Shown here one piece after another: positions 1-8,265 of a DNA stretch of 21,330 nucleotides (position 1 is the first letter of the stretch; each line of letters opens with the position of its first letter). The stretch is from Akkermansia muciniphila (lineage in GTDB: Bacteria; Verrucomicrobiota; Verrucomicrobiia; Verrucomicrobiales; Akkermansiaceae): the NCBI GenBank assembly GCA_943324575.2, contig CALPMD020000001.1, positions 1-21,330 of the forward strand, given 5' to 3'. The notes under the pieces are model-generated. The model saw only the letters and a program-made list of their open reading frames with translations. It had not been told where the DNA came from and did not search any database. The position numbers and the translations under genes are program-made.

Positions 1-4
1 GGAA

Positions 5-691
5 TCAATCCAATTTACTGATGGGGAGGATTCCTAACTGAAACGCCTTGGCAATGGCGGCGGGCGCATTAGGGGCGTTGAGCTTTTCATAGATATGCGT
101 GACATGGGAGACCACGGTGGTGAAACCGATCTGGAGCCGATCAGCGATTTCCTTCTTCACATGGCCTTCCGCCAGCATCGTGAGTACTTCCAACTCCCGT
201 TTGGTGAGCAGGTTCTCGATTTCGTTCGGCTTTAGTTTGCTTTTCAGCGTCTTGAGGACAATATTCGCCAATTTGGCATCGAGCGAGGCCCCACCTGTCA
301 TGACGTTGCGGATGCCTTCGGTGAGTTGTTTGACGGTGGAGGATTTCAGCAGATAGCCGGATGCTCCGAGCATAATCGCCTTGAGCACATCATCTTCCCG
401 ATTGGACTGGGTGAGGATGATGATTTTGGCATCGGGAATCTCGGTGCTGAAATGAGGGATCGAATCCAAGCCGCCGACGCCAGGGAGATGGAGATCGAGA
501 AGAATGATATCCGGTTCATCGTGCCCTTTACGATCCCGAAGACTGCGCAAGGCTCGCTCCGAGGTTCCAAACTGGCTGGTCAGTTCCATGTCAAGTTCTC
601 TGCCCAAGGCGAGCTCAACGATTTCGCGGTATTCCGGGTGATCCTCTACCATCATGACGCGGATTTTTCGATTCATCGTATTGTTGATCAT
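5..691 (-). CDS. NarL/FixJ-family two-component response regulator
   Basis: A 228-residue DNA-binding response regulator, the likely output of the kinase encoded just upstream. The receiver domain fills about residues 10-130, with the acidic pair E16/D17, phospho-acceptor D66 in the LLDLHLPG motif, T94 after the fourth strand and conserved K116. A LuxR-type helix-turn-helix follows at about 160-215, opening with LTKRELEVL and carrying the recognition helix near TTVVSHVTHIYEKL. Both length and domain order are normal for the NarL class. The start is supported because its ATG overlaps the kinase stop as ATGA, which implies translational coupling; M6 is an alternative start. By family it should dimerise on phosphorylation and bind inverted heptamers. 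That its targets are the surrounding glycosidase genes is inference from position. The stop lies four bases inside the window edge, so what follows is unknown. Confidence 0.95.
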   Translation of the reverse strand: MINNTMNRKIRVMMVEDHPEYREIVELALGRELDMELTSQFGTSERALRSLRDRKGHDEPDIILLDLHLPGVGGLDSIPHFSTEIPDAKIIILTQSNREDDVLKAIMLGASGYLLKSSTVKQLTEGIRNVMTGGASLDAKLANIVLKTLKSKLKPNEIENLLTKRELEVLTMLAEGHVKKEIADRLQIGFTTVVSHVTHIYEKLNAPNAPAAIAKAFQLGILPISKLD

Positions 692-2676
692 TTGTGAAAT
701 CCCAATTTTCGGGTTTTTAGGTTTAGCGTGATGCAGGTTCCTCCCTCGGGGGGGATTTTGACTGCGACTGCGGCACCCAGCAATTTGGCCCTGCGCATGA
801 GTGAGGATGGCGCTCTGCCTTTTTCGAGGCTTTCCAGTCCACGGCCATTATCCCAGATTTCCAATAGGATTCTGTCGGGCTTGGCTCTTAGTTTGGTCCT
901 GTATTTGTTGGCTCCGGAGTGGCGACTGATGTTGACCAAGCATTCCTTATAAAACAGAAAAAGATCAGCGCGAGTGCGGGGCAGCAGCGCCTTGAGATAT
1001 TCCTCTCCTTCGATCGAAATTTCATGTTCGAATTTCGCCATGATCCTGTTGGATGCACGCGTCATATCGGTCAGGAGGTCGGTGTAGAGTCCCTTAGCTG
1101 ACAACATGTCGCTGCAATGACGCACGGCAATGCCAGAGCGTTCGGTCTCCGAGCGGATCCGCTGATAGAGCATGGCGATTTGCTCCGGGGAATTGCCGGT
1201 GTCTGCGGCGAGATCACTCAGCAAACCGATGGTGTGGAGATTGGCGCCCAGTTCGTCGTGCAGGTCAGCCGCAAGGCGCTCCTGGATGCGGGCGATCTGG
1301 CGCATCCGCCTCATGCGTTCGATGAGGATGATGGATATGATCCCTGCGGTAAGTAGCACGGCTAGCCAGCCTAGGATGTTGATATTGGCTTTCTGGCGCG
1401 CATAGCGATAGTCCAAATCCATGCGGATGAAGGGACGTTCTACTTCGAGGTCATGGCGTCGGGCCAATTGATTCAGCCAATCCCTGATGGGCAGGATTCG
1501 GCCATAAAGATTGCGACCATCGGTCAGCGAGGAAAGCGACCGTGCGTTTTGGGTGATCGTGAAATCCGTTTCAAATTTTTTCCCATGTGCCACATTGCGC
1601 CCTTTGGAAAACAGTTCGATTTCTGCGGCACCAAACTGAGATCCTTTCGTCTGTTGAAGGGCATTCATGAATGGCACAACGGCCGTCAGCCGGACGTAGC
1701 GGCAAGAGCTGGCTGGAAAGCGCCGCATGATGATAGGGCCGATATCATAGGTGGATTCCACTTGGTAGTCGACCAGTCGTAGCGCATCCGAGAAATCCGG
1801 ATGGTTTGCTCCTTCCAGCACAAAGTGTTGGGGGACGCCAAAGCCATCGCTGATGGACTGGGGGACTGTATCGCTGAGCTCGGTGGGATGATAGTGGATA
1901 CGATCCAGCGGAAGGCTCTCGCCAAGGTCGAGGGTGAGGTCTGGATGTCCGCCGATACCGACTCCACTGACGAATGCGAGACTTTGATCGCCATTGGCCG
2001 CATCCATCAGATAGGGAATGAAGCCATCGACCATGTATTTACTGTCCCATCCGAGACCGTGGGTTGCATCGGGTGATGGGATCTGTACGGGTCTTCGAAG
2101 CGCAACGTCCTCCTCGCCGTTAAAAACGAGTATCTCGGCCAACTGAAAGATATATTTGCCGTCCCACGCGCGTGGTGACATGACCGTAGTTTCCACCCGT
2201 ATCCATGATGCGACCGTCCCGGGGCATGATACGACGAGTGGGGCGACCCGTGGCAGCAGTCGGGCCGAGGGCCCAAAACTCGCCACCACCTTGCCAACCG
2301 CATCACTGCGGGTACCTGCGACAATTCTAAATTCGCGTGGGAAACCGTCGGCTTGGAATCCGGTCGTGGTGTTGCGCCAGAGGGTTGGAACCAAAACGAT
2401 TTGGTCGATTGGCACTTCGTTGCCGAGATCGAGCTGAATCCATTCCGGTTCGGTGGGGGATGTGTGGACTTGCGATCGATAACCCATGGAACCAACGCCG
2501 CTCCGCAGACTCAATGAGGCAAGCTGACCGAGTTCATGGTCTATGGTCACGAGTCGCTGCTTGAGGTCCGACAAGGAAAGTGCACGAATCCGCGCATTGA
2601 AATCCACTGAGGTGGGCGCCCCTTGCATCACGCCTGCCAGTAAGAACAGGGCCGCGAATGTTCTGACAGGTATCAT
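688..2676 (-). CDS. Membrane sensor histidine kinase with two periplasmic discoidin-like domains
   Basis: A 662-residue HisKA_3-type kinase, cognate to the adjoining response regulator. An N-terminal signal peptide ends near A20. Two discoidin/F5/8-C-like beta-sandwiches follow, at about 65-190 (with WIQLDLGNEVPIDQIVL) and 235-358 (with LTLDLGESLPLDRI). One transmembrane helix lies at about 432-452. The cytoplasmic part has the dimerisation and phosphotransfer helix with H473 in ADLHDELGANLHTIG, then a HATPase_c domain with the N-box near E577 (YKECLVNISRHS) and DNGRG at 609-613. The second glycine-rich box is weak (SLMRRAKLLGA). Discoidin folds are common carbohydrate-binding modules, so a glycan or oligosaccharide ligand is plausible but not shown. 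The stop overlaps the regulator's start. About 136 bp separate it from the esterase upstream, enough for its own promoter. No clear Shine-Dalgarno precedes the start. Confidence 0.93.
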   Translation of the reverse strand: MIPVRTFAALFLLAGVMQGAPTSVDFNARIRALSLSDLKQRLVTIDHELGQLASLSLRSGVGSMGYRSQVHTSPTEPEWIQLDLGNEVPIDQIVLVPTLWRNTTTGFQADGFPREFRIVAGTRSDAVGKVVASFGPSARLLPRVAPLVVSCPGTVASWIRVETTVMSPRAWDGKYIFQLAEILVFNGEEDVALRRPVQIPSPDATHGLGWDSKYMVDGFIPYLMDAANGDQSLAFVSGVGIGGHPDLTLDLGESLPLDRIHYHPTELSDTVPQSISDGFGVPQHFVLEGANHPDFSDALRLVDYQVESTYDIGPIIMRRFPASSCRYVRLTAVVPFMNALQQTKGSQFGAAEIELFSKGRNVAHGKKFETDFTITQNARSLSSLTDGRNLYGRILPIRDWLNQLARRHDLEVERPFIRMDLDYRYARQKANINILGWLAVLLTAGIISIILIERMRRMRQIARIQERLAADLHDELGANLHTIGLLSDLAADTGNSPEQIAMLYQRIRSETERSGIAVRHCSDMLSAKGLYTDLLTDMTRASNRIMAKFEHEISIEGEEYLKALLPRTRADLFLFYKECLVNISRHSGANKYRTKLRAKPDRILLEIWDNGRGLESLEKGRAPSSLMRRAKLLGAAVAVKIPPEGGTCITLNLKTRKLGFHK

Positions 2677-2812
2677 GCTTTTTGAAATCGCGCTTTCCGG
2701 CTGAAGGGTTCACCGGATGAGGTGAATTCTCCGCGAATCTGGAATGCCAGAGCTTCGGTGCTGCAGTGGCTTGCGTCAACCACTTGGGTGGAACGGAAAT
2801 TGAGAATGCCGT
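2677..2812. promoter_or_regulatory. Intergenic spacer before the kinase gene, with two small perfect dyads
   Basis: This gap separates the esterase stop from the kinase start. It holds a perfect dyad TTCACC-N6-GGTGAA at 2709-2726, operator-like and about 35 bp upstream of the kinase ATG, and a perfect hairpin TCTGG-AATG-CCAGA at 2738-2751. Neither is followed by a T-run in the leftward direction, so neither looks like a Rho-independent terminator. A regulated internal promoter for the two-component genes is possible; no convincing -35/-10 pair could be picked. Confidence 0.35.
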
Positions 2813-3694
2813 TCACGGCACTACGCCATCGTATACATCGAAGTCTCCGGCTTGGAGTTGTTTGACACCGTCTGGAATGTCCACCTTTGAAGGGCCGGAG
2901 AGGATACCATGTTTCACGAGAAATCGATCCTCCAGCTCCAAAGACCAGTAGAAAAACGGATTGTGCGGATTGCGGCCGTTGCAGAATCCGTGTTTGGCGC
3001 CTTTGCCGATATACAAGGATGACGAGTTATCCGCCAGTCGCAGAGCTTCGTGGAAAGACTTTAACTCGGCGACGCTGATTGCCTGATCCTGATCTCCCAG
3101 AAAAGTGATGAACGGAGGCAGGTCTTTAACGATATGCTCGGGCGGCGAGAGTTCGGCTTTGCATTTCATATAGGGGCTATAAAGAATCACGGCATCGGGT
3201 TTACAGGACACGGAAAGATCGTCCTGTTCGTCATTGGTATCGGCACGGGTGAGGGTAGCGGTTGCTGCAGCCAGTTGACCGCCCGCGGAGTCCCCTGCGA
3301 CGACTACTTTGTTAGTGTCGACCTTCAGCTTGGTGGCATTCTTGCGGAGGAAACGAACAGCCGACTTTGCGTCCTTGACGCACGTGAGGGGGACTTCCAC
3401 GCCGTCTCGGGTTTTGAGTCGGTAGTCCACGGAAACGGCGATCATCCCTCTGCCGCTCCAGTAGGTGCAATCTGGATAATGCCAACTTGGCTCGCCCTCG
3501 GTCCAACTGCCTCCGTGGAAGACCACAATAGTCGGAAATTTCGCCGTTGAATCCATATAGCCCGCAGGCAGAAAGACCGACAGTTGAAGGTCCTTGCCGT
3601 CGACTTTTTTGTAGCTCCACATGGCGTCTGGTTCCGCTGCACGTGAGATGAGTGTCGTCGCGACAAGAACCGCAAGAGTGATACTTCTAATCAT
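2813..3694 (-). CDS. Secreted alpha/beta-hydrolase, carbohydrate-esterase-like
   Basis: A 293-residue exported hydrolase of the BD-FAE/Abhydrolase_3 type, which usually removes acetyl, feruloyl or similar acyl groups from plant or algal glycans. The signal peptide spans about 1-20, ending ISRAA. The oxyanion motif HGGSW begins at H60, the nucleophile is S136 in GDSAGG, the acid is probably D203 (LGDQDQ), and the base H235 (GAKHGF). The triad is therefore complete and in the expected order. The gene starts inside the 3' end of the GH29 fucosidase gene with an 8-bp overlap, so the two are almost certainly cotranscribed, and deacylation may clear the way for that fucosidase. No Shine-Dalgarno is visible, consistent with translational coupling. 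The exact acyl group cannot be read from the sequence; a lipase or peptidase role is less likely given the neighbours. Confidence 0.88.
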   Translation of the reverse strand: MIRSITLAVLVATTLISRAAEPDAMWSYKKVDGKDLQLSVFLPAGYMDSTAKFPTIVVFHGGSWTEGEPSWHYPDCTYWSGRGMIAVSVDYRLKTRDGVEVPLTCVKDAKSAVRFLRKNATKLKVDTNKVVVAGDSAGGQLAAATATLTRADTNDEQDDLSVSCKPDAVILYSPYMKCKAELSPPEHIVKDLPPFITFLGDQDQAISVAELKSFHEALRLADNSSSLYIGKGAKHGFCNGRNPHNPFFYWSLELEDRFLVKHGILSGPSKVDIPDGVKQLQAGDFDVYDGVVP

Positions 3695-5501
3695 GAGATG
3701 AATTGTAGGGAATGAGTTTTATTTCTTTCACTTGGATGGGCTTCCAGTTGCCATCGTCGTTGGGGCAGAGGAGGAGTTGGATGCTTTCCGCGTTGGGGAA
3801 GGTAACCTTGCCGATTTGATAGCTCTGATAGTTGTGCTCACCGCCAGTTCGGGGAACAAGGGTGTGCAGGGTTGTGGTCTTCCCTAACACAACGGAGAGG
3901 GTTGATCCGGCTTCGGTGGCGGAAGTGGTTAGTTGGACGGTGTAGGTGCCGGGACTGTCGATTTCGAGGGGCCAGTTGGCAGTGTCCTTGGGATTGTTCC
4001 AATGGGTCAGGACGCTACTTTCTCCTGAGCTAGTCACTTGTAGGTCTCCCTTGTGCTCAGCGTTTCGTGGGTGGAAGGTGAGGGTGCCTGGGATGTCGTT
4101 GGCCTGCTGATTGGCAAGGGCGGGACCGTACAGCACCTCCTGGACTTCCTTGTCGAGGGTGAGCTTGATAATGCTGACGTGTGAGTCGCGGGCACTTTTT
4201 GGCAGGGTGAGGGAGATGGTGCCTTTTTTGGAGTTTTGTGAGAAGGGGATTTCTTGGCCGTCGATTGTGGTGGCGGCGAGGATATTCTGAGGAAGGCGGT
4301 TGAAAATGTAGGGCTCGTCGGTGGGATCGATGAGGTGGAGGTAAACTTGCTTACCGCGGTAGGTGGATCCGCCCCAAGGGCCATTGATCCAAGGACCGCC
4401 GCGGGTGGCGTAGATGGCTTCGCCGTTTTTTCTGATCCACGGTGCGATGCCTTCGAGGATAGCTTTTTCCTCTGGGCGGATGGATCCATCGGGAAGGGGG
4501 GCGAGGTTGAGAAGCATGTTGCCGTCACCGCAGACGCAGGACGAGAGGAGGCGGATTGTCTCGGTAAGGCTGCGGGTTTTTGCATCGGGGCGGTAGGACC
4601 AGCCACCATGGTCTTCGTGGGGAGAGAGGATCATGCAGGACTCCCAAGCGCGGCCATGTTGGAAGGCACCCATACGGTTTTCGGGGGTGTCGAAGTCGCC
4701 TTGGCGCAGGGGCGCAAACTCGGCGGGGATGTCAGTGAGACCTTTAGCGGCGCGGTCGTTGACAAGGAGCTTTGGATTGTGCGCATACATTTTTTCGTAG
4801 AGGCGAGGGATCGTGTATTGGCTCCATTTTTCGAAGCAGTGATCGAACCAGAGCATGTCAACAGGACCGTATTCGCGGAGCAGTTCCTCGACCTGGTTTT
4901 CATAGTAGTTGTTATAAGCCATGTTGTCGCCTTGCAGGTATGCGGGGTGCGTCCAGTCACGGGTGCTGTAATACCAACCGAGCTTGAGGCCTTGTTTTTT
5001 AGCGGCTTGTTGGACCATGCGCAGGGGGTCCTTCTTATAGGGGGTGTCGGCGATGCTGTAGTGGACGGGGTAGTCCGCGTTTTCAGGAAAGCGTTTTTCC
5101 TTGGTGGGCCAGAGTGAGAATCCGTCGTGGTGTTTGGTGACAAAAACGAGGTATTTCATGCCGGCGTTTTTGGCGAGGGAGACGAGCTCGTCGGGCTGGA
5201 ACTTAACAGGGTTGAAGTCCTTATAGAGGTTCATGTATGTCTCGCGGGGAACCTTCATGTGCTGGGCGCCCCCTTCGATGCGTCCTGCCATGCCCCAACT
5301 GATTTCCTCGCCGCTCAAGGCTGCGGGTCCCCAGTGGATGAAGAGGCCGAACTTGGCGTCGCGAAACCAAGCAAGGCGTTCCTCGGTTTGCTTGGGAGTT
5401 TCGGTCAATTGAGGCGTGCTCTGTTCGCCCATGGCGGCGAGTGTTCCTTGGATCACGACGAGGAGTGTGAGAAAGAAGGGGCGGTGATTTTTAGATGACA
5501 T
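3687..5501 (-). CDS. GH29 alpha-L-fucosidase, secreted
   Basis: A 604-residue retaining alpha-L-fucosidase that would release terminal fucose outside the cytoplasm. A signal peptide covers about 1-24. The catalytic TIM barrel runs from about 40 to 370, with the family hallmarks FRDAKFGLFIHWGP (46-59), YLVFVTKHHDGFSLWPT (117-133) and the nucleophile D220 in VDMLWFDHC. The NMLLNLAPLPDGSI block (328-341) closes the barrel. A beta-rich domain follows to about 455, then a further jelly-roll-like segment at about 470-600 that could be a carbohydrate-binding module. Total length is on the long side for GH29 because of this C-terminal part. The general acid cannot be assigned confidently, since it varies between subfamilies. 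The gene sits 112 bp after the GH106-like gene and overlaps the esterase gene by 8 bp. Confidence 0.93.
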   Translation of the reverse strand: MSSKNHRPFFLTLLVVIQGTLAAMGEQSTPQLTETPKQTEERLAWFRDAKFGLFIHWGPAALSGEEISWGMAGRIEGGAQHMKVPRETYMNLYKDFNPVKFQPDELVSLAKNAGMKYLVFVTKHHDGFSLWPTKEKRFPENADYPVHYSIADTPYKKDPLRMVQQAAKKQGLKLGWYYSTRDWTHPAYLQGDNMAYNNYYENQVEELLREYGPVDMLWFDHCFEKWSQYTIPRLYEKMYAHNPKLLVNDRAAKGLTDIPAEFAPLRQGDFDTPENRMGAFQHGRAWESCMILSPHEDHGGWSYRPDAKTRSLTETIRLLSSCVCGDGNMLLNLAPLPDGSIRPEEKAILEGIAPWIRKNGEAIYATRGGPWINGPWGGSTYRGKQVYLHLIDPTDEPYIFNRLPQNILAATTIDGQEIPFSQNSKKGTISLTLPKSARDSHVSIIKLTLDKEVQEVLYGPALANQQANDIPGTLTFHPRNAEHKGDLQVTSSGESSVLTHWNNPKDTANWPLEIDSPGTYTVQLTTSATEAGSTLSVVLGKTTTLHTLVPRTGGEHNYQSYQIGKVTFPNAESIQLLLCPNDDGNWKPIQVKEIKLIPYNSSHD

Positions 5502-5523
5502 GAGTAGGAGTGTGAGTGCTCTG

Positions 5524-5561
5524 GGATAAGCCTGACTTCGTCGGCTGTTATCCGCAGGCTT
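5524..5561. repeat. Interleaved inverted repeats in the leader of the fucosidase gene
   Basis: Two perfect inverted repeats cross each other in the 112-bp gap. GGATAA (5524-5529) pairs with TTATCC (5548-5553), and AAGCCTG (5528-5534) pairs with CAGGCTT (5555-5561). Because the arms alternate and the left arms overlap by two bases, the two stems compete rather than nest. The arrangement lies about 25-60 bp upstream of the fucosidase ATG on its transcript. It could be an operator or a two-state leader RNA, or chance. No leftward T-run follows, so it is not a standard terminator. Confidence 0.4.
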
Positions 5562-5613
5562 GGAAGTTCGTCCGATCGAAAAGAGTGGAATGTTTTTTTT
5601 ATGAAGAGGGCGC

Positions 5614-8064
5614 TTATTTTTCTGATTGGATGGTGACCGGACCGAGCAGGCCGGATGGAATCAGCGGCGAGTCTTTGGTAAAGTAGTTCCATGTGGTAAA
5701 GCAGTAGCGGCCTTTTGACGGCCTTGGTTGGTTATTCACAAACCAGTCGGGGAAGCGCTTGAGAAATCCGCCCTGCCCCTTGAAGTGGTGGCCCGGCGAC
5801 CACTCGCAATCCGCCGGTTCCTGTTCGTCGCCGATCAGGCGGTTGGCCCAGACATTGGTCACTTCGATCTCAAGTTGATTGCCCTTGGCCTTGAGCAGAC
5901 CCGTTGGCAGGCGTATGCTCCATGGCGCGGTCCAGATGACGCCGAGGTCACTTCCATTGAGCCGGACGCGCGCGATGTGGTTCACGACGCCGAGATCGAG
6001 ATGGCAGCCCGCCTCTCCATCAAAGGTCGTCTGATAGATCGCGGTACCGGAGTAATAGCGGATGCCCGGCTCCGGGCGTTTCGTCCAGTCTTCCAGCTTA
6101 TCGAACTTCACCGATGTCGGACCGCCCCATTTCGGATCGAAACTCACATTCCAAGGTCCGCTGATTTCGGTAACCTGCTTCAGAGCCGGGAAGTTCGCAC
6201 CGGACGAGGGTTTACCCAACTTGCGGAAGACCACGAAGAAACTTTCTGAGGGAGCAAACTTCAGTGTGAACTCGGTTTTGCCGTCGGCATCTTTGAACTC
6301 CGGCAGGTCGCGGTTCTCGCCCGTGACAGGATTCCACAACTCCGGTTGTTTGCCCGTTACGTTGAAAACACAACGTGCTTCACCACCAGTACGCTGAGTA
6401 TTGGCCACGAACCAGAGATCAGCCGCTTCCGTGCGTCGGTGGATCGCTTTGACTGGCAATCCGGTTGCCGAAAAATCCAGTGGGGCTATCTGTCCCCACT
6501 GCAGTAAGGCTTGGCAGCGCTGCCAGTAACGCACCAACGCCTTGCTAGGTTCCCACCACGTCTGCGTGCGGTCGAAATGCGTGCCCCAACAGCCCATGCT
6601 CGCACCCGGCTTGTACCGCTCATCCCAGGGTTGTTGTGTGAATCGATGCAGGATGAACCGATTGATCCCCGCACAATATGCAGCGTCGCCAATCGGTTTG
6701 AGCCATGCGGGTGTCTCGGTCCACCGACTGTCGACGGGTAGTCCAGTGAAGGCTTCCGCCTCGACGATATTCTGGCCGGACTTGCGCAAGGCGGCGATGG
6801 TGGGATCAACCTCAAACGGACCGTATTGGCCGTCGAAAGTCCAGAATTCGGTCATCACTCGATCAATCTTGGGCAAGATGTCATCCTGCCGCCACGGCCC
6901 GCCATAAGGTTCGCAAAGAAACGTTAGCTTCGCCGCATGGAGCATCTGTTGGACTGTTGTAAAGTAGACATCTCGGTAAAGGTCTTTGATTGTTTCGAGG
7001 AAATCGGACTGGAACTTTTTGGTTTCCTCTTCACTGCCGACAGTGCGCTTGGCAAGTGTCGCCAAAAACGGTGTCAGATCGTATCCCCTTCGTTTGGAAA
7101 ACTCCTCGCGCATCTTGGGTGTCCAACCGGGCATTCCTGCCTCGTAACTGTCGAGGTGGACATGCGTGAAGCCGGTCCCAATGAGGTCACCAAGATGTTT
7201 CTGAATCTCTCCAATCACGTGAGTCATGTGAAAACTAACTGCTTCTTGACTCATCTTGTCGCACTCAAAACCGGTCGCCTTCCACTGTGCCGGTTGAATG
7301 ATGGTACCCATCGTCGTGTGCCCGAATCGATAGATAACCCATTTCCCGCCCGGCGCTTGCCATTCTTTCTTGCCTGTCAGATCAATCACTTTGTCTTTTG
7401 TAATCACGCCTTCGGCCGGCATCGCTAAAACGGCGATATCTCGGTAGAATGTCTTACGCGCGGGAGTTTGTGGGCTCTCGACCTTGCCGGTTTCGGGGTT
7501 GAATACCGGGTAGGCTTGTACCGCGCGCGGATCGACCGTCGGTTGTGGGAGATTGAGGACAATCTTGCCGGGACCGTTCGCGGGGACCTGTGAGTAACAG
7601 ACTTCTTGCATTGAGAGCTCCGGAGTAATCCACGGGCCGCCACTCGATTCATACCCCGACCCATTAAACATTCCAAAGTCCATTCCAAGGCGTTTTGATT
7701 CCACTGTGGCATGACGGACTAATTTCCACCACGGTTCTGTCCATGAAATCATTTTTGGTGTTGGACTGTTGTCGATTTCGCCTGCCCAAGGAGTCGTTGT
7801 ATCAGAGAGGCTGAACATCGTTGTGCGATTAAAACCTGCCTCCTTGAGCGCCTCGAGGTCGCGAGTGATCCCAGCTTGGCTGATGTTGTTTCCCATCCAC
7901 ATCCATAATACTCCCGGCTTGGAGGATTCCGGAGGATGGTTAAAAACTTGTTCGGGGTCTTTAGCGTTTTTTTCTGAAGCGGAGCTACTCGCACGGCTCT
8001 CTAAATTGAGGCAAATAAGCGAAAAAAACAGCGGAAAAAGAAGTCGGACGGAATGGGGTTTCAT
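5614..8064 (-). CDS. GH106-like alpha-L-rhamnosidase, secreted
   Basis: An 816-residue exported glycosidase resembling GH106, the calcium-dependent inverting alpha-L-rhamnosidases. A signal peptide covers about 1-25. The barrel opens with PGVLWMWMGNNISQAGITRD (50-69) and GPWITPELSMQEVCYSQ (143-159), both typical of the family. Further hallmarks are HVHLDSYEAGMPGWTP (301-316), CEPYGGP around E384, VEAEAFTG with E435 and E437, and the block from GINRFILHRFTQQPW to MGCWGTHFDRTQTWW (466-504). The C-terminal third (about 640-816) is a GH2-type sugar-binding beta-sandwich with ARVRLNGSDLGVIWTAPW. The glutamates in the central blocks are candidates for the catalytic pair. The protein is shorter than many GH106 enzymes (about 1000 residues), and related clades act on other deoxy-sugars, so rhamnose specificity is not certain. 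A 201-bp leader separates it from the LamG gene upstream. Confidence 0.85.
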   Translation of the reverse strand: MKPHSVRLLFPLFFSLICLNLESRASSSASEKNAKDPEQVFNHPPESSKPGVLWMWMGNNISQAGITRDLEALKEAGFNRTTMFSLSDTTTPWAGEIDNSPTPKMISWTEPWWKLVRHATVESKRLGMDFGMFNGSGYESSGGPWITPELSMQEVCYSQVPANGPGKIVLNLPQPTVDPRAVQAYPVFNPETGKVESPQTPARKTFYRDIAVLAMPAEGVITKDKVIDLTGKKEWQAPGGKWVIYRFGHTTMGTIIQPAQWKATGFECDKMSQEAVSFHMTHVIGEIQKHLGDLIGTGFTHVHLDSYEAGMPGWTPKMREEFSKRRGYDLTPFLATLAKRTVGSEEETKKFQSDFLETIKDLYRDVYFTTVQQMLHAAKLTFLCEPYGGPWRQDDILPKIDRVMTEFWTFDGQYGPFEVDPTIAALRKSGQNIVEAEAFTGLPVDSRWTETPAWLKPIGDAAYCAGINRFILHRFTQQPWDERYKPGASMGCWGTHFDRTQTWWEPSKALVRYWQRCQALLQWGQIAPLDFSATGLPVKAIHRRTEAADLWFVANTQRTGGEARCVFNVTGKQPELWNPVTGENRDLPEFKDADGKTEFTLKFAPSESFFVVFRKLGKPSSGANFPALKQVTEISGPWNVSFDPKWGGPTSVKFDKLEDWTKRPEPGIRYYSGTAIYQTTFDGEAGCHLDLGVVNHIARVRLNGSDLGVIWTAPWSIRLPTGLLKAKGNQLEIEVTNVWANRLIGDEQEPADCEWSPGHHFKGQGGFLKRFPDWFVNNQPRPSKGRYCFTTWNYFTKDSPLIPSGLLGPVTIQSEK

Positions 8065-8265
8065 CAGGAACTTGGTTTAATTGGGTATCGTAATGGATGT
8101 GGAGCACATTTGCTTTATTTCGGCCTCACTGGGCCGCACTCTGAATGATTTTCAGTGAATTTTGGATATCCGACAAGTAGCCATTTCTTGAAAAGTCCTC
8201 AGCCAGCCTTGGCGCGCGCAGGTTATCGTCATTTTCTGGGATGGTTCCACTTTGGGGTAGGGATA
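8065..8265. promoter_or_regulatory. 201-bp leader upstream of the GH106-like gene
   Basis: No gene is apparent here. The notable structure is at 8121-8158: CGGCC-TCACTG-GGCCG (8121-8136), a GC stem whose whole six-base loop is repeated inverted as CAGTGA at 8153-8158, plus CTGAA (8141-8145) pairing with TTCAG (8151-8155). GGATATCC is an 8-bp palindrome a little further right. No strong terminator follows the LamG gene stop in the leftward direction, so read-through is possible, and the length also leaves room for a separate promoter. Confidence 0.35.

Noticed and set aside
2808..2819. GCCGT-TC-ACGGC palindrome at the esterase stop codon, considered as a terminator
   Set aside because: The two-base loop is too tight for a stable hairpin and no T-run follows in the leftward direction.
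4254..5117. Long open frame of 287 codons on the + strand opposite the fucosidase gene
   Set aside because: It is fully antisense to a convincing GH29 gene, has no recognisable domain and is best explained by the codon bias of the opposite strand.
5589..5596. Eight-T run in the gap before the fucosidase gene, considered as a terminator
   Set aside because: It is a T-run only on the + strand; transcription here is leftward, where it reads as A8 and is not preceded by a GC stem.
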